A stretch of 64,000 bases of DNA, taken from NCBI GenBank assembly GCA_964342525.1, contig CAYFGQ010000002.1, positions 62,001-126,000 of the forward strand, in the 5' to 3' direction. Source of the DNA: G963676205 sp964342525. GTDB taxonomy: Bacteria; Campylobacterota; Campylobacteria; Campylobacterales; Arcobacteraceae. This document shows, piece by piece, positions 8,724 through 17,846 of the stretch. A program made the position numbers and the translations under genes. The notes beneath the pieces are model-generated. The model ran no database searches. It was not told where the DNA came from and saw nothing but the letters and a program-made list of their open reading frames with translations. Positions within the stretch are counted from its first letter, which is position 1. Each line of letters begins with the position of its first letter.

Positions 8724-11180
8724 TCACACTTTACTTATGGTAGCTTGATTAAATCTATAACTACCAAATAGTTTTTTAGTCTCTATCTTTTTATCAAAAG
8801 TTGGGATATATCCGATATTTCCTGTTATTTGATTATCAACTATAACTTTTAGTTTGATATTGCAATTATTTGCACTTACACTTACAATATCACCCTCTTG
8901 CACCTCATAAGATTCAGCACCATCAATTGACAAATATAAAGCTGTCTCTTCATTTAATAGTCTTGCTTTTTGCGTGAACTCATTTACTTGATTGATAGGA
9001 TTTGCTCTATAGATAATCGTAGATGCAACCTCTTGATTTAAGATTTGCACAACCTTATCTTCACCAAGAGCAACTGGGGTATCATCTAAAAGATATCCTC
9101 TATTTTCACTTCTATCATTTTTAAACTCATTTGGTAATGAGTCAAAATCTACTGATTTATAACCTTTAGCAGTAGGTAAATCAAGTGTATGATCTATTGT
9201 CTCTTCAGATTCTATTCCAAGAGCCATAGCTAAGTGGTTTAACTCATATCCATTATAAGATAGAGCTGCATTTGTAGGTACTACCCTTTTATCGATATTT
9301 GTAAAAGTTCCCTCTTGTTGATTTAGTGCTGGCATATCAAGATCACCATCACCTAAAGCGCTTAGTACAAAATCTGCATCCATGTTATATCCAACAGTTT
9401 TACCACTCTCAATAGGATCAAGATCACAAATCAGACTTACGCCTAAAGTGTTTGTTTGTGTAGGAATAATCACCACATCAAATTTTGTGTATTTGTCAAT
9501 GATACCACATAAATAAGCTAAGTTTTTAGCATTTGGATGGGAGATGATATCCTCACCAATAATTAAAGAATATGTATCTTTTTTAGCAAGCATAGCTTCT
9601 ATGGTATCAAGAAGTTTTTCATCTTGCTTAAGATTATCTAAAAGCCTAGTGTATTCAAACTCTACCTCTTTTTTAACCTTTTTAGGAACCATCTTTTTCA
9701 CTTCTTTCTCTTCACCAGTCTCTTTATCCACAACTTTAGATATCACTTGATCTTTTATAGTCTCAACAATAGTTTTAGTTCTTGTTTCTCTAAATGATGC
9801 AATATACTCAGAAATCTCTGCTGGTAAATCCTCAGCAAACTGATCCAAAATAAAATATAATACAGATTCTTCAGCTAAAGTATTGTGAGCAATAGTCTCA
9901 ATTGTTTTACCTTTTTTACCAAAACCTTCTACAATTGGATCACCAATCGGGTGGAAATATAATCCTGCACCCTTATTTAAAGTGATAGCATTATTAAAGG
10001 CATTTTTAGATGCTGGAGAATCAGACTTTAGGAAACTTCCCACAGAGATAATAAAGTTACTATCATGGATCTTTTTAAGATCACCAGAATATAAAGCTTT
10101 ACCAGTTACAGCTGAGTAGTTATCCATAAATGATTTAAACATATATGCATCATCATTTACTAGTTTAATTCCTAGCTTATCTTTTATCTTTTGTAAAATG
10201 AGTGCTTCTTCATTTGTGATAAATGAGTTAAATTTAATAGTCTCAGAACTTTTTAAAGCTTCAAGTGCTTTATTAAAAGCTTCCTCATCTTTACCCTCAA
10301 CTCTATTTTCAAAATCAAATCCAAATCTTGTACTTCCACTTAAACTTGCATAGTGGGAATCATTTGTCACCCTATAGATGATTTGATTATCATGGTTTTC
10401 AATTGATTCATGTTTTACTTCGTAATACATTAAAGAACAATCTGAAGCAAATGGGTTTGATGCTGGAATTCTTGTAAGCTCCCATGCATTTGATTTATAT
10501 TGAAAATCACTACTTACCATTGCACCAGTAGGACAAACAGCAATACACTCACCACAATCAACACATTTATCTTCATCAAATCCGATCAATGATTTATTTA
10601 GTTTATTCCACATAGAATAAGCATCTTTTGGCATAGTTGATTTTAGCTCTTTGGCTAGTGGTTCGCTTCCTCTTTTTACAGTTGAAAGTGCTGTTGATCC
10701 GATCATATCCTTACAAACAGTTACACACTTCTCACATACGATACAAAGACCTGGATCGTATTTCATAACTCCCCATGTGGCTGCTGGTCTATTTACATCT
10801 TTTATTGAGTAAGATTGTGAGTCTACTTTCATATATAAAGAGTAGTTTTGTAGTTCACATTCACCACTTTGATCACAAACACCACATTGTAATGGGTGGT
10901 TTACATCATAAACCTCCATAATAGCTCTACGCTCTTTTGCGATATTTTCAGTGGTAACATTTACACTCATTCCCTCTTTTGCTTTAGCATTACAAGCATA
11001 TACTTGTTTACCATCAGCTTCCACAAGACATACTCTACATGCTAGAGTTGGGGTACATCTTGTTACATAACAAAGTGCAGGGATAAAGATATCATTTGCC
11101 CTTGCAATATTTAGTAGGGTTTCACCCTCTTTTGCTTGAATCTCTTTTCCATCAATAGTAAGATTTAATAAATCACTCAT
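8724..11180 (-). CDS. nuoG: NADH-quinone oxidoreductase subunit G
   Basis: Peripheral-arm iron-sulfur subunit, 818 residues. The N-terminal [2Fe-2S] domain has CYVTRCTPTLACRVC near residue 40. The His-plus-three-Cys N5 motif HPLQCGVCDQSGEC and the ferredoxin sets CIVCEKCVTVC and CVDCGECIAVCP follow. From about residue 280 the protein continues into a degenerate molybdopterin-oxidoreductase-like half with low sequence conservation. It overlaps the preceding gene by 4 bases, and that gene's product resembles this C-terminal half (see finding). With no NuoE/NuoF module, NuoG is a plausible entry point for electrons from a ferredoxin or flavodoxin, as proposed for Campylobacter and Helicobacter. 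Confidence 0.95.
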   Translation of the reverse strand: MSDLLNLTIDGKEIQAKEGETLLNIARANDIFIPALCYVTRCTPTLACRVCLVEADGKQVYACNAKAKEGMSVNVTTENIAKERRAIMEVYDVNHPLQCGVCDQSGECELQNYSLYMKVDSQSYSIKDVNRPAATWGVMKYDPGLCIVCEKCVTVCKDMIGSTALSTVKRGSEPLAKELKSTMPKDAYSMWNKLNKSLIGFDEDKCVDCGECIAVCPTGAMVSSDFQYKSNAWELTRIPASNPFASDCSLMYYEVKHESIENHDNQIIYRVTNDSHYASLSGSTRFGFDFENRVEGKDEEAFNKALEALKSSETIKFNSFITNEEALILQKIKDKLGIKLVNDDAYMFKSFMDNYSAVTGKALYSGDLKKIHDSNFIISVGSFLKSDSPASKNAFNNAITLNKGAGLYFHPIGDPIVEGFGKKGKTIETIAHNTLAEESVLYFILDQFAEDLPAEISEYIASFRETRTKTIVETIKDQVISKVVDKETGEEKEVKKMVPKKVKKEVEFEYTRLLDNLKQDEKLLDTIEAMLAKKDTYSLIIGEDIISHPNAKNLAYLCGIIDKYTKFDVVIIPTQTNTLGVSLICDLDPIESGKTVGYNMDADFVLSALGDGDLDMPALNQQEGTFTNIDKRVVPTNAALSYNGYELNHLAMALGIESEETIDHTLDLPTAKGYKSVDFDSLPNEFKNDRSENRGYLLDDTPVALGEDKVVQILNQEVASTIIYRANPINQVNEFTQKARLLNEETALYLSIDGAESYEVQEGDIVSVSANNCNIKLKVIVDNQITGNIGYIPTFDKKIETKKLFGSYRFNQATISKV

Positions 11181-11959
11181 CCCTCTACCTTAGATATCTT
11201 AACTTGCTTAAAACGATAACCATCAGATAATAGGTCTGAATCATTTACTATAGGATAAAGGGCAACAGTACCTTTTATATCTTGATCAAGTTCAAACTTT
11301 TTAACAATACTTTGATCTGCATATGAGATATTTATAGTATCACCAGGCTGGATTCTTGCAGCCATAGCAAAGGCTTTACTACCTTTTATAGATTCAGTTG
11401 ATGAGTCTTTTACATTATAAATAACTGTACCATTGTAAGTATCAATATCTTCAACTTCATCCATATCATCCACCTCTAGGGCTATATCATCTCCAGATAA
11501 TAAGATCACTTCAAAATCTGTGTATTTTTTTATAATTGAAACTAGTTTAAATATATTTTCACTTCTTGAGTGTTTGATAATATCATCACCGATAATTAGT
11601 GTTTTTTTAGTTTTAGAGCTAAAGTTTTCTACTAACTCTTCAAGCTCCTCTTCACCTACACTTGATTCACCACTGATATAACCGATATCTAGATCTTCTA
11701 AATACTCCATAGTTTTTTCATCAGCAGCACTTATTAAAAATGAAGCAAGTAAGGCAACCACACCCTCTTCACTTCCCACTTCATATTTTATAAATTGTGT
11801 GTAAAGATTTTCTAATTCTTTATCATCAATTGGGTGCATATATACAAACTGTGAAAGGCTAGAGTCTTTTATACTATTTAATAATTCTGGTTTATCCAAA
11901 GATATACGTGAGCCTAAAACTATAATCGCTTCACTATTTTTTATAATATCATTCATCAT
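11177..11959 (-). CDS. Complex I NuoF-slot protein, resembles the C-terminal half of NuoG
   Basis: A 260-residue protein in the place of nuoF. It has no NADH or FMN motif and no cluster cysteines, so it is not a NADH-oxidising subunit. Campylobacter and Helicobacter operons also carry an unrelated protein in this slot. By eye it is collinear with the C-terminal half of the neighbouring NuoG: AIIVLGSRISLDKPEL matches NFIISVGSFLKSDSPA, FVYMHPIDD matches GLYFHPIGD, LIIGDDIIKHSRSENI matches LIIGEDIISHPNAKNL, and the ends YRFKQVKISKVEG and YRFNQATISKV match. A structural or docking role in the peripheral arm is likely. It starts 12 bases after the NuoE-slot gene and overlaps nuoG by 4 bases. Confidence 0.8.
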   Translation of the reverse strand: MMNDIIKNSEAIIVLGSRISLDKPELLNSIKDSSLSQFVYMHPIDDKELENLYTQFIKYEVGSEEGVVALLASFLISAADEKTMEYLEDLDIGYISGESSVGEEELEELVENFSSKTKKTLIIGDDIIKHSRSENIFKLVSIIKKYTDFEVILLSGDDIALEVDDMDEVEDIDTYNGTVIYNVKDSSTESIKGSKAFAMAARIQPGDTINISYADQSIVKKFELDQDIKGTVALYPIVNDSDLLSDGYRFKQVKISKVEG

Positions 11960-11971
11960 TAAATCCTACCT

Positions 11972-12310
11972 TTAATCTTCATCATCTTCATCATTATTTT
12001 CTTTTGCTAAAGCTGCTTTTTTAGCTTCTTCTGCGGCCTTCTCTTCTGCTTCTTTTTTTAGTCTTTCAATTTTCTCTGCATCTGGTTCTTTTTTTATAAC
12101 TACTGTCCAATCAACCTCATTAAATTTTAATGAATTCATAACGGTATAGTTATTCTCAAAAGCTAAATCAGATACCTTTTGAATAGGAGTAAAATCTCCA
12201 ATCTCAAAAAGGAAAATTGCATTTTCATTATCTTTTATGTCAGTATCCATAAGTTCTAACATACGGTCATAAAAGTTATCTTTTAAGGGTCTTAAGTCAT
12301 AACGTTTCAT
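11972..12310 (-). CDS. Complex I NuoE-slot protein (Campylobacterota type)
   Basis: A 112-residue protein in the place of nuoE but lacking the four [2Fe-2S] cysteines of true NuoE. Residues 1-75 form a small alpha/beta domain (AIFLFEIGDFTPIQKVSDLA, then YTVMNSLKFNEVDWTVVIKK) whose strand-helix-strand pattern with a terminal strand reminds me of TusA/SirA-like folds. Residues 76-112 are a charged Lys/Glu/Ala tail ending in NNDEDDED. The counterpart in H. pylori (HP1264) has, as I recall, been reported to bind FMN; that is memory, not something seen here. The ATG has a strong GGAGG ribosome site 7 bases upstream that lies inside the preceding mini-ORF. Confidence 0.8.
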   Translation of the reverse strand: MKRYDLRPLKDNFYDRMLELMDTDIKDNENAIFLFEIGDFTPIQKVSDLAFENNYTVMNSLKFNEVDWTVVIKKEPDAEKIERLKKEAEEKAAEEAKKAALAKENNDEDDED

Positions 12311-12402
12311 CTCTGTGCCTCCATGGCTTCACTTCGTTCCGACCATTCCGGTTCCGAAACTAAAAAATTAAAATTGTTTACTTTTTTCACGTTTCTCACC
12401 AT
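12307..12402 (-). CDS. Possible 31-residue mini-ORF between nuoD and the NuoE-slot gene
   Basis: The ATG at 12400-12402 overlaps the nuoD stop (TAATG) and the TGA at 12307-12309 overlaps the next start (ATGA), so the ORF fills the 91-base gap exactly. It reads MVRNVKKVNNFNF, then LVSEPEWSERSEAMEAQR. The second half is much richer in G and C than the surroundings. I do not recognise the product. It could be a real coupling peptide, or merely an open spacer that keeps ribosomes moving to the GGAGG site of the next gene. Its exact stop-start fit on both sides is the only evidence. Confidence 0.4.
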   Translation of the reverse strand: MVRNVKKVNNFNFLVSEPEWSERSEAMEAQR

Positions 12403-13628
12403 TATCTATCAACTTCACCAAATACGATGTTTAAGTTACCAATAATAGTAACAACATCTGCCAATTGGCATCCTGGTAAAATATCTTGTAATAATCCAGT
12501 ATGCCAAAAGCTTGGTGCTCTTAGTTTTAATTTATATGGGTATGGGCTTCCATCAGATTTGATAAAGAATCCTAACTCACCCTTTGGTGACTCTGTAGCC
12601 ACATATATCTCACCCTTTGGTGGTCTCATCCCTTGTGTAACTAATACAAAGTGTTGCATTAAAGAGTAGTTTTGAGTCATCATCTCCTCTTTTGAAGATG
12701 AGATATACTCTGGTGCATGAGCCATAAGCTCTGGATCACTTAACTCGTACATTGGAATAAGTTGCTCTAAGATTTTTGTAGATTCTCTCATCTCAGCCAT
12801 ATAACACTTATATCTTCCATAACTATCACAAGTATCTGCAACTGGCACATCAAAATTAAGCTCAGGATAAAGACCATAAGGCATCTCACGTCTAAGATCC
12901 CATTTCACTCCACTACCTCTAAGGGTAACACCTGTACATCCCCATGACTTTGCCATCTCTGGTGATAATACACCCACATTTTCAAGTCTCATTTTCCAAA
13001 TTCTATTTTCTGTAAGAAGCCCTTCATATACTTCAATTTGTTCCCTAAGTGTCAGAATAAACTTTCTTAAATCAGGGATAAAATTATCAGGCAGATCAAG
13101 AGGAACTCCACCAATTCTAACTGCAGAATGAGTAAGCCTAGCGCCACAATAATCTTCCATAAGATCCATTGCATATTCCCTCTCACGGAATGTATATAAA
13201 AATACACTCATAGCACCAACATCCAGTGCATGGGTAGCAAGCCAGAAAAGGTGAGAGATGATTCTATTTAATTCAAGCAACATAGTTCTTATCACTTCAG
13301 CACGTCTTGGAGCTTCAACTCCAATTAGTTTCTCAACAGCTAAAGCAAATCCATAGTTATTTGAAGTGGCAGCAATATAGTCCATTCTATCTGTTGTAGG
13401 TAAGAATTCATTATAGATCATATTCTCACCCATCTTTTCCATACCTCTGTGAAGGTATCCAATATCGGGATAAGCTTTTACTACCTCTTCCCCTTGAAGT
13501 TCAAGTACAAGTCTAAGTTGCCCATGAGCTGAAGGGTGTTGAGGACCAAAGTTAACAACCATCGTGTTATCTTCCCTCTCAAAAGAAAGATTTTCAAAAA
13601 AAGGTTTTAATTTATTTTTTACTTGCAT
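12402..13628 (-). CDS. nuoD: NADH-quinone oxidoreductase subunit D (49 kDa)
   Basis: Quinone-site subunit of the peripheral arm, 408 residues, homologous to the large subunit of [NiFe] hydrogenases but without the nickel cysteines. Diagnostic stretches are VNFGPQHPSAHGQLRLVLEL near the N-terminus, DYIAATSNNYGFALAVEKL and the C-terminal VVTIIGNLNIVFGEVDR. It is separate from NuoC, not fused as in E. coli. Nine bases separate it from nuoC. Confidence 0.97.
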   Translation of the reverse strand: MQVKNKLKPFFENLSFEREDNTMVVNFGPQHPSAHGQLRLVLELQGEEVVKAYPDIGYLHRGMEKMGENMIYNEFLPTTDRMDYIAATSNNYGFALAVEKLIGVEAPRRAEVIRTMLLELNRIISHLFWLATHALDVGAMSVFLYTFREREYAMDLMEDYCGARLTHSAVRIGGVPLDLPDNFIPDLRKFILTLREQIEVYEGLLTENRIWKMRLENVGVLSPEMAKSWGCTGVTLRGSGVKWDLRREMPYGLYPELNFDVPVADTCDSYGRYKCYMAEMRESTKILEQLIPMYELSDPELMAHAPEYISSSKEEMMTQNYSLMQHFVLVTQGMRPPKGEIYVATESPKGELGFFIKSDGSPYPYKLKLRAPSFWHTGLLQDILPGCQLADVVTIIGNLNIVFGEVDR

Positions 13629-13637
13629 CGCTCTTCC

Positions 13638-14462
13638 CTACACTCTTTTATCAAGAGTTTTACTCTCATCTTCATCAAACTTAGTAACAAGTCTCTTACC
13701 AAAAAGTTTAACTCCACCCTCTTCTTGATAAGCAAGTGGAGTATTCTCAGGCTCTTTTCCATCAGTGATATCAACACCTTTTGGAACCTCATGACCAAGA
13801 CGAGCAAAACGCTCAGTATCATATCTATCTACAGCTGCTGCATCTCTAATCTCTGGACCAATAACATCCCTAGCTTCTTTTCCAAAAATCTTATCAACCT
13901 CATACCAACTTGCAGCCTCATCACCTTGTAGGGGGTAAGTTTTTCTAAGTGGATAATCATACCAATCATCTGGCATAAGGATTCTTTTTGGATATGGATG
14001 GTTTTGAAGTTTTACTCCATACATATCATACATCTCACGCTCAGAAAAATCAGCTGATCTAAATAAAGCATTAACAGACTCTATAGGCTCATCCTCTTTT
14101 ATAAAAGTTTTAATTCTGATTCTTTTATGTTTAGACGTGGAAAGCATCTCGTAAAACACTTCAAATCCACCACGCTCAGCTAAAAAGTCTATGGCACTAA
14201 GCTCAATCATAAAGTCATATTCTAAAACCTCTTTAGCGTGTTTTACTGCTTCAAAATTGTTTTTTGAATCCACATACATCACTAAATGGTCATATTCGAT
14301 ATATGCTTCACTTACTGCTACTTTTTCGCTCAAGCTTTTATAGTCTTCATTGAAAACTTCATCAGTATCTACAGCTTCTTTTGGGATTTCTGGTTTTACA
14401 AAAAATCTATCATTAAAATAAGATTTTTGTTGTACATCATTTTTAGGTGTATATTTTCTCAT
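13638..14462 (-). CDS. nuoC: NADH-quinone oxidoreductase subunit C (30 kDa)
   Basis: Peripheral-arm scaffold subunit of 274 residues. The family signature SEREMYDMYGVKLQNHPYPK (residues ~135-154) and LPDDWYDYPLRK-type ending of the core are visible, with M in place of L at the first position. The ~80 residues after the core are extra relative to short NuoC proteins and are charged (DGKEPENTPLAYQEEGGVKL). An N-terminal extension of ~50 residues is also present. The gene shares one base with nuoB. Confidence 0.95.
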   Translation of the reverse strand: MRKYTPKNDVQQKSYFNDRFFVKPEIPKEAVDTDEVFNEDYKSLSEKVAVSEAYIEYDHLVMYVDSKNNFEAVKHAKEVLEYDFMIELSAIDFLAERGGFEVFYEMLSTSKHKRIRIKTFIKEDEPIESVNALFRSADFSEREMYDMYGVKLQNHPYPKRILMPDDWYDYPLRKTYPLQGDEAASWYEVDKIFGKEARDVIGPEIRDAAAVDRYDTERFARLGHEVPKGVDITDGKEPENTPLAYQEEGGVKLFGKRLVTKFDEDESKTLDKRV

Positions 14463-14971
14463 TACACTAACCTCTTTGGTTTTACTTTTCTAAAAATAGA
14501 CTCTCTTCTTATCTTTTTTTGTAACATCATAAGTGCATATTGTAAAGTCTCTGGTCTTGGGGCACATCCTGGAAGATAAATATCTACAGGTACAACCCTA
14601 TCTGCACCTTGAACTGTTGCATAGGTATTAAACATACCTCCAGTATTTGCACATGATCCCATTGATATTACCCATTTTGGATCTGGCATTTGATCATAAA
14701 GTCTTCTCATAAATTCAGCGTGTTTTTTTGTCAACGTTCCAGCAATCACTAAAACATCTGCTTGTCTTGGAGATGCTCTAAAGATAGTACCAAATCTATC
14801 AAAGTCATATCTTGCAGCACCTGTTGCCATCATCTCAATAGCACAACAGGCAAGTCCATAAGTAAGTGGCCATAAAGAGTTAGATCTACCAAAGTTTACA
14901 ATCTTATCAACCGTAGTAAGGGCAATTGGTGCTCCCCCATCTGCTAAATAGTTTACTTTATGCTGTGCCAT
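14462..14971 (-). CDS. nuoB: NADH-quinone oxidoreductase subunit B (cluster N2)
   Basis: A 169-residue peripheral-arm subunit carrying the terminal [4Fe-4S] cluster N2 that reduces quinone. The tandem cysteines are present in YGLACCAIEMMATGAARYD, with the other two in SMGSCANTGGMF and YLPGCAPRPE. Normal length. It overlaps nuoA by 19 bases. Confidence 0.98.
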   Translation of the reverse strand: MAQHKVNYLADGGAPIALTTVDKIVNFGRSNSLWPLTYGLACCAIEMMATGAARYDFDRFGTIFRASPRQADVLVIAGTLTKKHAEFMRRLYDQMPDPKWVISMGSCANTGGMFNTYATVQGADRVVPVDIYLPGCAPRPETLQYALMMLQKKIRRESIFRKVKPKRLV

Positions 14972-15342
14972 TCAAGCGCTCCTTTTTTCCATGCGTATAT
15001 GAAACCAATTGTTAAAAGTAAAATAAATAGGATCATCTCAATAAATCCAAACCATCCTAATACTTTAAAATCAACTGCCCATGGAAACATAAATACAATC
15101 TCCACATCAAATAAGATAAATAAAAGTGCCATTAGATAAAACTGAGCCGAAACAGTATTTGGCTGTTTTGTTACCTCTGGTCCACATTCATAGATTGTAC
15201 TTTTAAGTTTTTCTGTATCTAGTCTTGCGATTTTTCTACTTACATATCTTGCTAAGGCTGTTGTGCCTAAAAATGCAGCAAATGTAAATACGAACATCAC
15301 AAAAACACCAAAGTACGGGTGTGAAAAGTCCATATGGGTCAT
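14953..15342 (-). CDS. nuoA: NADH-quinone oxidoreductase subunit A
   Basis: First gene of the nuo operon, 129 residues with three transmembrane helices. The conserved YECGPEVTKQ loop (TM1-TM2 loop, carrying the quinone-region Cys) and LFDVEIVFMFPWAVDF are present. The ATG has an AAGGAGAAGTT ribosome site. The transcript probably starts in the 15343-15450 stretch, where a minus-strand TAGAAT hexamer (15370-15375) is a possible -10. Confidence 0.97.
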   Translation of the reverse strand: MTHMDFSHPYFGVFVMFVFTFAAFLGTTALARYVSRKIARLDTEKLKSTIYECGPEVTKQPNTVSAQFYLMALLFILFDVEIVFMFPWAVDFKVLGWFGFIEMILFILLLTIGFIYAWKKGALEWHSIK

Positions 15343-15744
15343 AACTTCTCCTTAAATTTTTTCAATATTCATTCTAGTAAATAGTTAAAATATAAAATCT
15401 GTATATAAACAATTTTGCATAAATAATTTGTATAAACTATCTTATTAGCATAATTTGTACCATTAAGCTTAAACCTTAGCTATATAGCTTTAAAAATGGG
15501 AATTTTACTCCAAAAATATAAGGCATAACTTATACGGTTGAGATATTATTTATATTTTATATTAGTATTACACTGTGTCAAATCGATACTATGCGCGTAA
15601 TTATAGTAGATATAATATCTAAGTGTTAGTAAATGGTAACTTAGAAGTAAATTAATTGTTTAAATCATTCCTTAAGTACGGAGCAAAAGAAACAAAAAAT
15701 ACTTGATGTGTGTAGTAAAGTTACAATAATGTAATGGTTCTACA
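15343..15744. other. Intergenic region between nuoA and the phosphate operon's last gene
   Basis: About 400 bases, very AT-rich, without a convincing ORF. The nuoA-proximal third should contain the nuo operon promoter. The far end holds the hairpin that ends the pst/pho transcript. I saw no tRNA, repeat or conserved RNA in the middle. Confidence 0.6.
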
Positions 15745-15752
15745 TTATTGTA
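15722..15752 (-). terminator. Hairpin at the end of the pst/pho operon
   Basis: A perfect 12 bp inverted repeat (15722-15733 with 15741-15752, arm TACAATAATGTA) with a 7-base loop; the sensor-kinase stop codon lies inside it. It is AT-rich and followed on the minus strand by ACUUUACU, so termination strength is uncertain. Confidence 0.55.
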
Positions 15753-17124
15753 GCTTAATTATAAAGACAGAGCCCTCATTCTCGGTACTTTGGATCTCTA
15801 ATTTAAAGTCATGGATATTTAAAATATTGCTTACTATAGATAACCCAAGCCCTAAAGAGTTATCCCAACCATTTGAAGAAACCCTATAAAATTTAGAGGT
15901 TATTTTAGAGATATTTTTTTCATCAATCCCTATACCTTTATCATGAACTTCTATAGAGTCATTTGTAATTTTTACTTCAACTTTATCTTCAGAATATTTT
16001 AGGGCATTTTCTATTAGATTTAAAATAGCAATAGAAAGAAGAGTATCATCAGCTTTTATACTAAGATTTTCACCCTCTACTTCCACTTCCCTATTGGTAT
16101 ATTTATCTTGTAAATCACTTGCACACTGTAACGCAATCTTTTTCACATCACAATCTACAAGGTTTTTATTTTGTTTACCCTCATCTAGCTTCATAGATAA
16201 TCTAAGTCTATCTATCATATTAGTAAGCCTCTGAGAGTTTGAAGAAATTTTTTGTAAAAACTTATCCCTAATTTTTTCATTGATATCTTTATCTTCTAAA
16301 ATTGTTTGAGAATAGCCTGTGATCACTGAGATAGGATTTTTAAACTCATGGGAGATAGCTGAGATAATATTATCTTTTTGTTGGTTTGAGGCTTTTAGTT
16401 TTGCTGTATATTTTGCTTTTTGTTTATCTTTTTTTGCTAAGGCTTTTGATACTTTTGATAAAAGTTTTGTGATCTCATAAAACTCAATTGAATAGGTTGA
16501 AGAGATTGTATAATCTTTTCTTTGTTTTGATAGTTTTGTTAAAAACTCTAAAATTAGATCTGTTTGATTGGATACATTTTTAGATATTCTAAAACTGATA
16601 TAAAATAATATACCTAAAAATATTGCAAAAATAAAAGACATCTGAATCACAAGATAGATAAACTCTTGTTTTAATTTATCCATATCCTTTGCAACTCTAA
16701 TATAATACTCTTTTCCAGATATTTGAAACTTTTTAGCCACATATAAAAGATCTTTTTCTACTGTATTTGAGTATCTTATTATAGAGCCATATTCTTGGTA
16801 TTTTGCTTGGATAACCTCTGCACGATTTGCATGGTTATCCATAGTAGTTATATCTTCATCACTCTCCCCTAAAACTAAACCATTGGCATCTATAATAGTA
16901 ACACGGGAATTGATCATGGATTTGATTTTTTGGGATAGGAAGTTTAAATTTTCGGAAGCTTCTATACTTAAAGAGATGATTTGTGTTTGGTGTATAAGTT
17001 CACCCCTCATCTCATCAGTAAATACATTTTTCATCCAAAAATATATAAAGATAACAGATATTAAGAATATAGATAAAAATACCCAGATAAATTTACGTAA
17101 AAATATTTGATGAAGTTTTAACAA
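15745..17124 (-). CDS. PhoR-like sensor histidine kinase
   Basis: A 459-residue membrane sensor kinase. TM1 is at ~12-31 and TM2 at ~155-178, with a ~120-residue periplasmic sensor between them. The phosphoacceptor His259 is in the H-box ISAISHEFKNPISV; the N-box (AILNLIENALKYS) and G-boxes (DKGIGIDE, GLGLGLSIV) are intact. Its stop-proximal position behind pstCAB, phoU and a PhoB-like regulator points to phosphate sensing through the Pst transporter and PhoU. It overlaps the response-regulator gene by 7 bases. It could be called PhoR or a PhosS-like kinase; the ligand cannot be read from sequence. Confidence 0.88.
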   Translation of the reverse strand: MLKLHQIFLRKFIWVFLSIFLISVIFIYFWMKNVFTDEMRGELIHQTQIISLSIEASENLNFLSQKIKSMINSRVTIIDANGLVLGESDEDITTMDNHANRAEVIQAKYQEYGSIIRYSNTVEKDLLYVAKKFQISGKEYYIRVAKDMDKLKQEFIYLVIQMSFIFAIFLGILFYISFRISKNVSNQTDLILEFLTKLSKQRKDYTISSTYSIEFYEITKLLSKVSKALAKKDKQKAKYTAKLKASNQQKDNIISAISHEFKNPISVITGYSQTILEDKDINEKIRDKFLQKISSNSQRLTNMIDRLRLSMKLDEGKQNKNLVDCDVKKIALQCASDLQDKYTNREVEVEGENLSIKADDTLLSIAILNLIENALKYSEDKVEVKITNDSIEVHDKGIGIDEKNISKITSKFYRVSSNGWDNSLGLGLSIVSNILNIHDFKLEIQSTENEGSVFIIKLQ

Positions 17125-17786
17125 AAGATATAACCCTCACCACGTACAGATTTGATATACTCTTTTTTAGCATCTGGATCGATTTTTTCTTTTAATCTTT
17201 TTATGGCAACATTAACTGTTTTTGATTTTTTCTCAATAGAATCTTCCCAAACATTTTCAAGTAAATGCTCACGAGAAAGTAAAATATCTCTATTTTTTAA
17301 AAACTCTAATAATAGATCATGTTCAAGGTGAGTAAGGTGTACATCTTGCCCTTCTATCTTAAACTTTTTATTTTTTCTATTATATTCAATATCTTTATAT
17401 CTTAAAAGATCAACCTTAGCAGATGTTCTTTTTATCACTGCATTTACCCTAGCTTTTAACTCTTCTAGATTGAAAGGTTTAGTGATATAATCATCACCAC
17501 CCCTTTTAAATCCTTCAATAATATCATCATTGCTATCTTTTGCTGTAATATAGATCACTGGTTGATCATACCCCATTTGTCTAAGACCATTTATATAAAC
17601 ACTCCCTTCTGTTCCTGGAAGGTTTCTATCCATTAAAATAAGATCAATATCCTCTTCATCAAGGATCTGTCTTACATTTGATGTATTTACACAACCAATA
17701 ACTTCAAAGTCATCTTTTGTAAGGGTATATTCTAAAAGTTCTAAAATATCAACTTCATCTTCTACTATTAATATTGTTTTTTCCAT
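17118..17786 (-). CDS. PhoB-like OmpR-family response regulator
   Basis: A 222-residue regulator. The receiver domain (1-118) has the acidic pair E10-D11, phosphoacceptor D53 in LILMDRNLPG and K103 in YITKPFN. The C-terminal winged helix (~125-222) ends in VRGEGYIF, typical of OmpR/PhoB. It is likely to activate pstC and other phosphate-starvation genes; direct-repeat TGTAA boxes upstream of pstC are candidate targets. The PhoB role is inferred from operon context. Confidence 0.88.
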   Translation of the reverse strand: MEKTILIVEDEVDILELLEYTLTKDDFEVIGCVNTSNVRQILDEEDIDLILMDRNLPGTEGSVYINGLRQMGYDQPVIYITAKDSNDDIIEGFKRGGDDYITKPFNLEELKARVNAVIKRTSAKVDLLRYKDIEYNRKNKKFKIEGQDVHLTHLEHDLLLEFLKNRDILLSREHLLENVWEDSIEKKSKTVNVAIKRLKEKIDPDAKKEYIKSVRGEGYIFC

Positions 17787-17846
17787 AAATTATTTTATCC
17801 TATAGCAAATTAAATTAGGACTAGTTATTTAGATTACTAGTTTTTA

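Noticed and set aside
15343..15720. A tRNA or small gene in the nuoA upstream region
   Set aside because: No cloverleaf, CCA end or ORF with ribosome site could be found on either strand.
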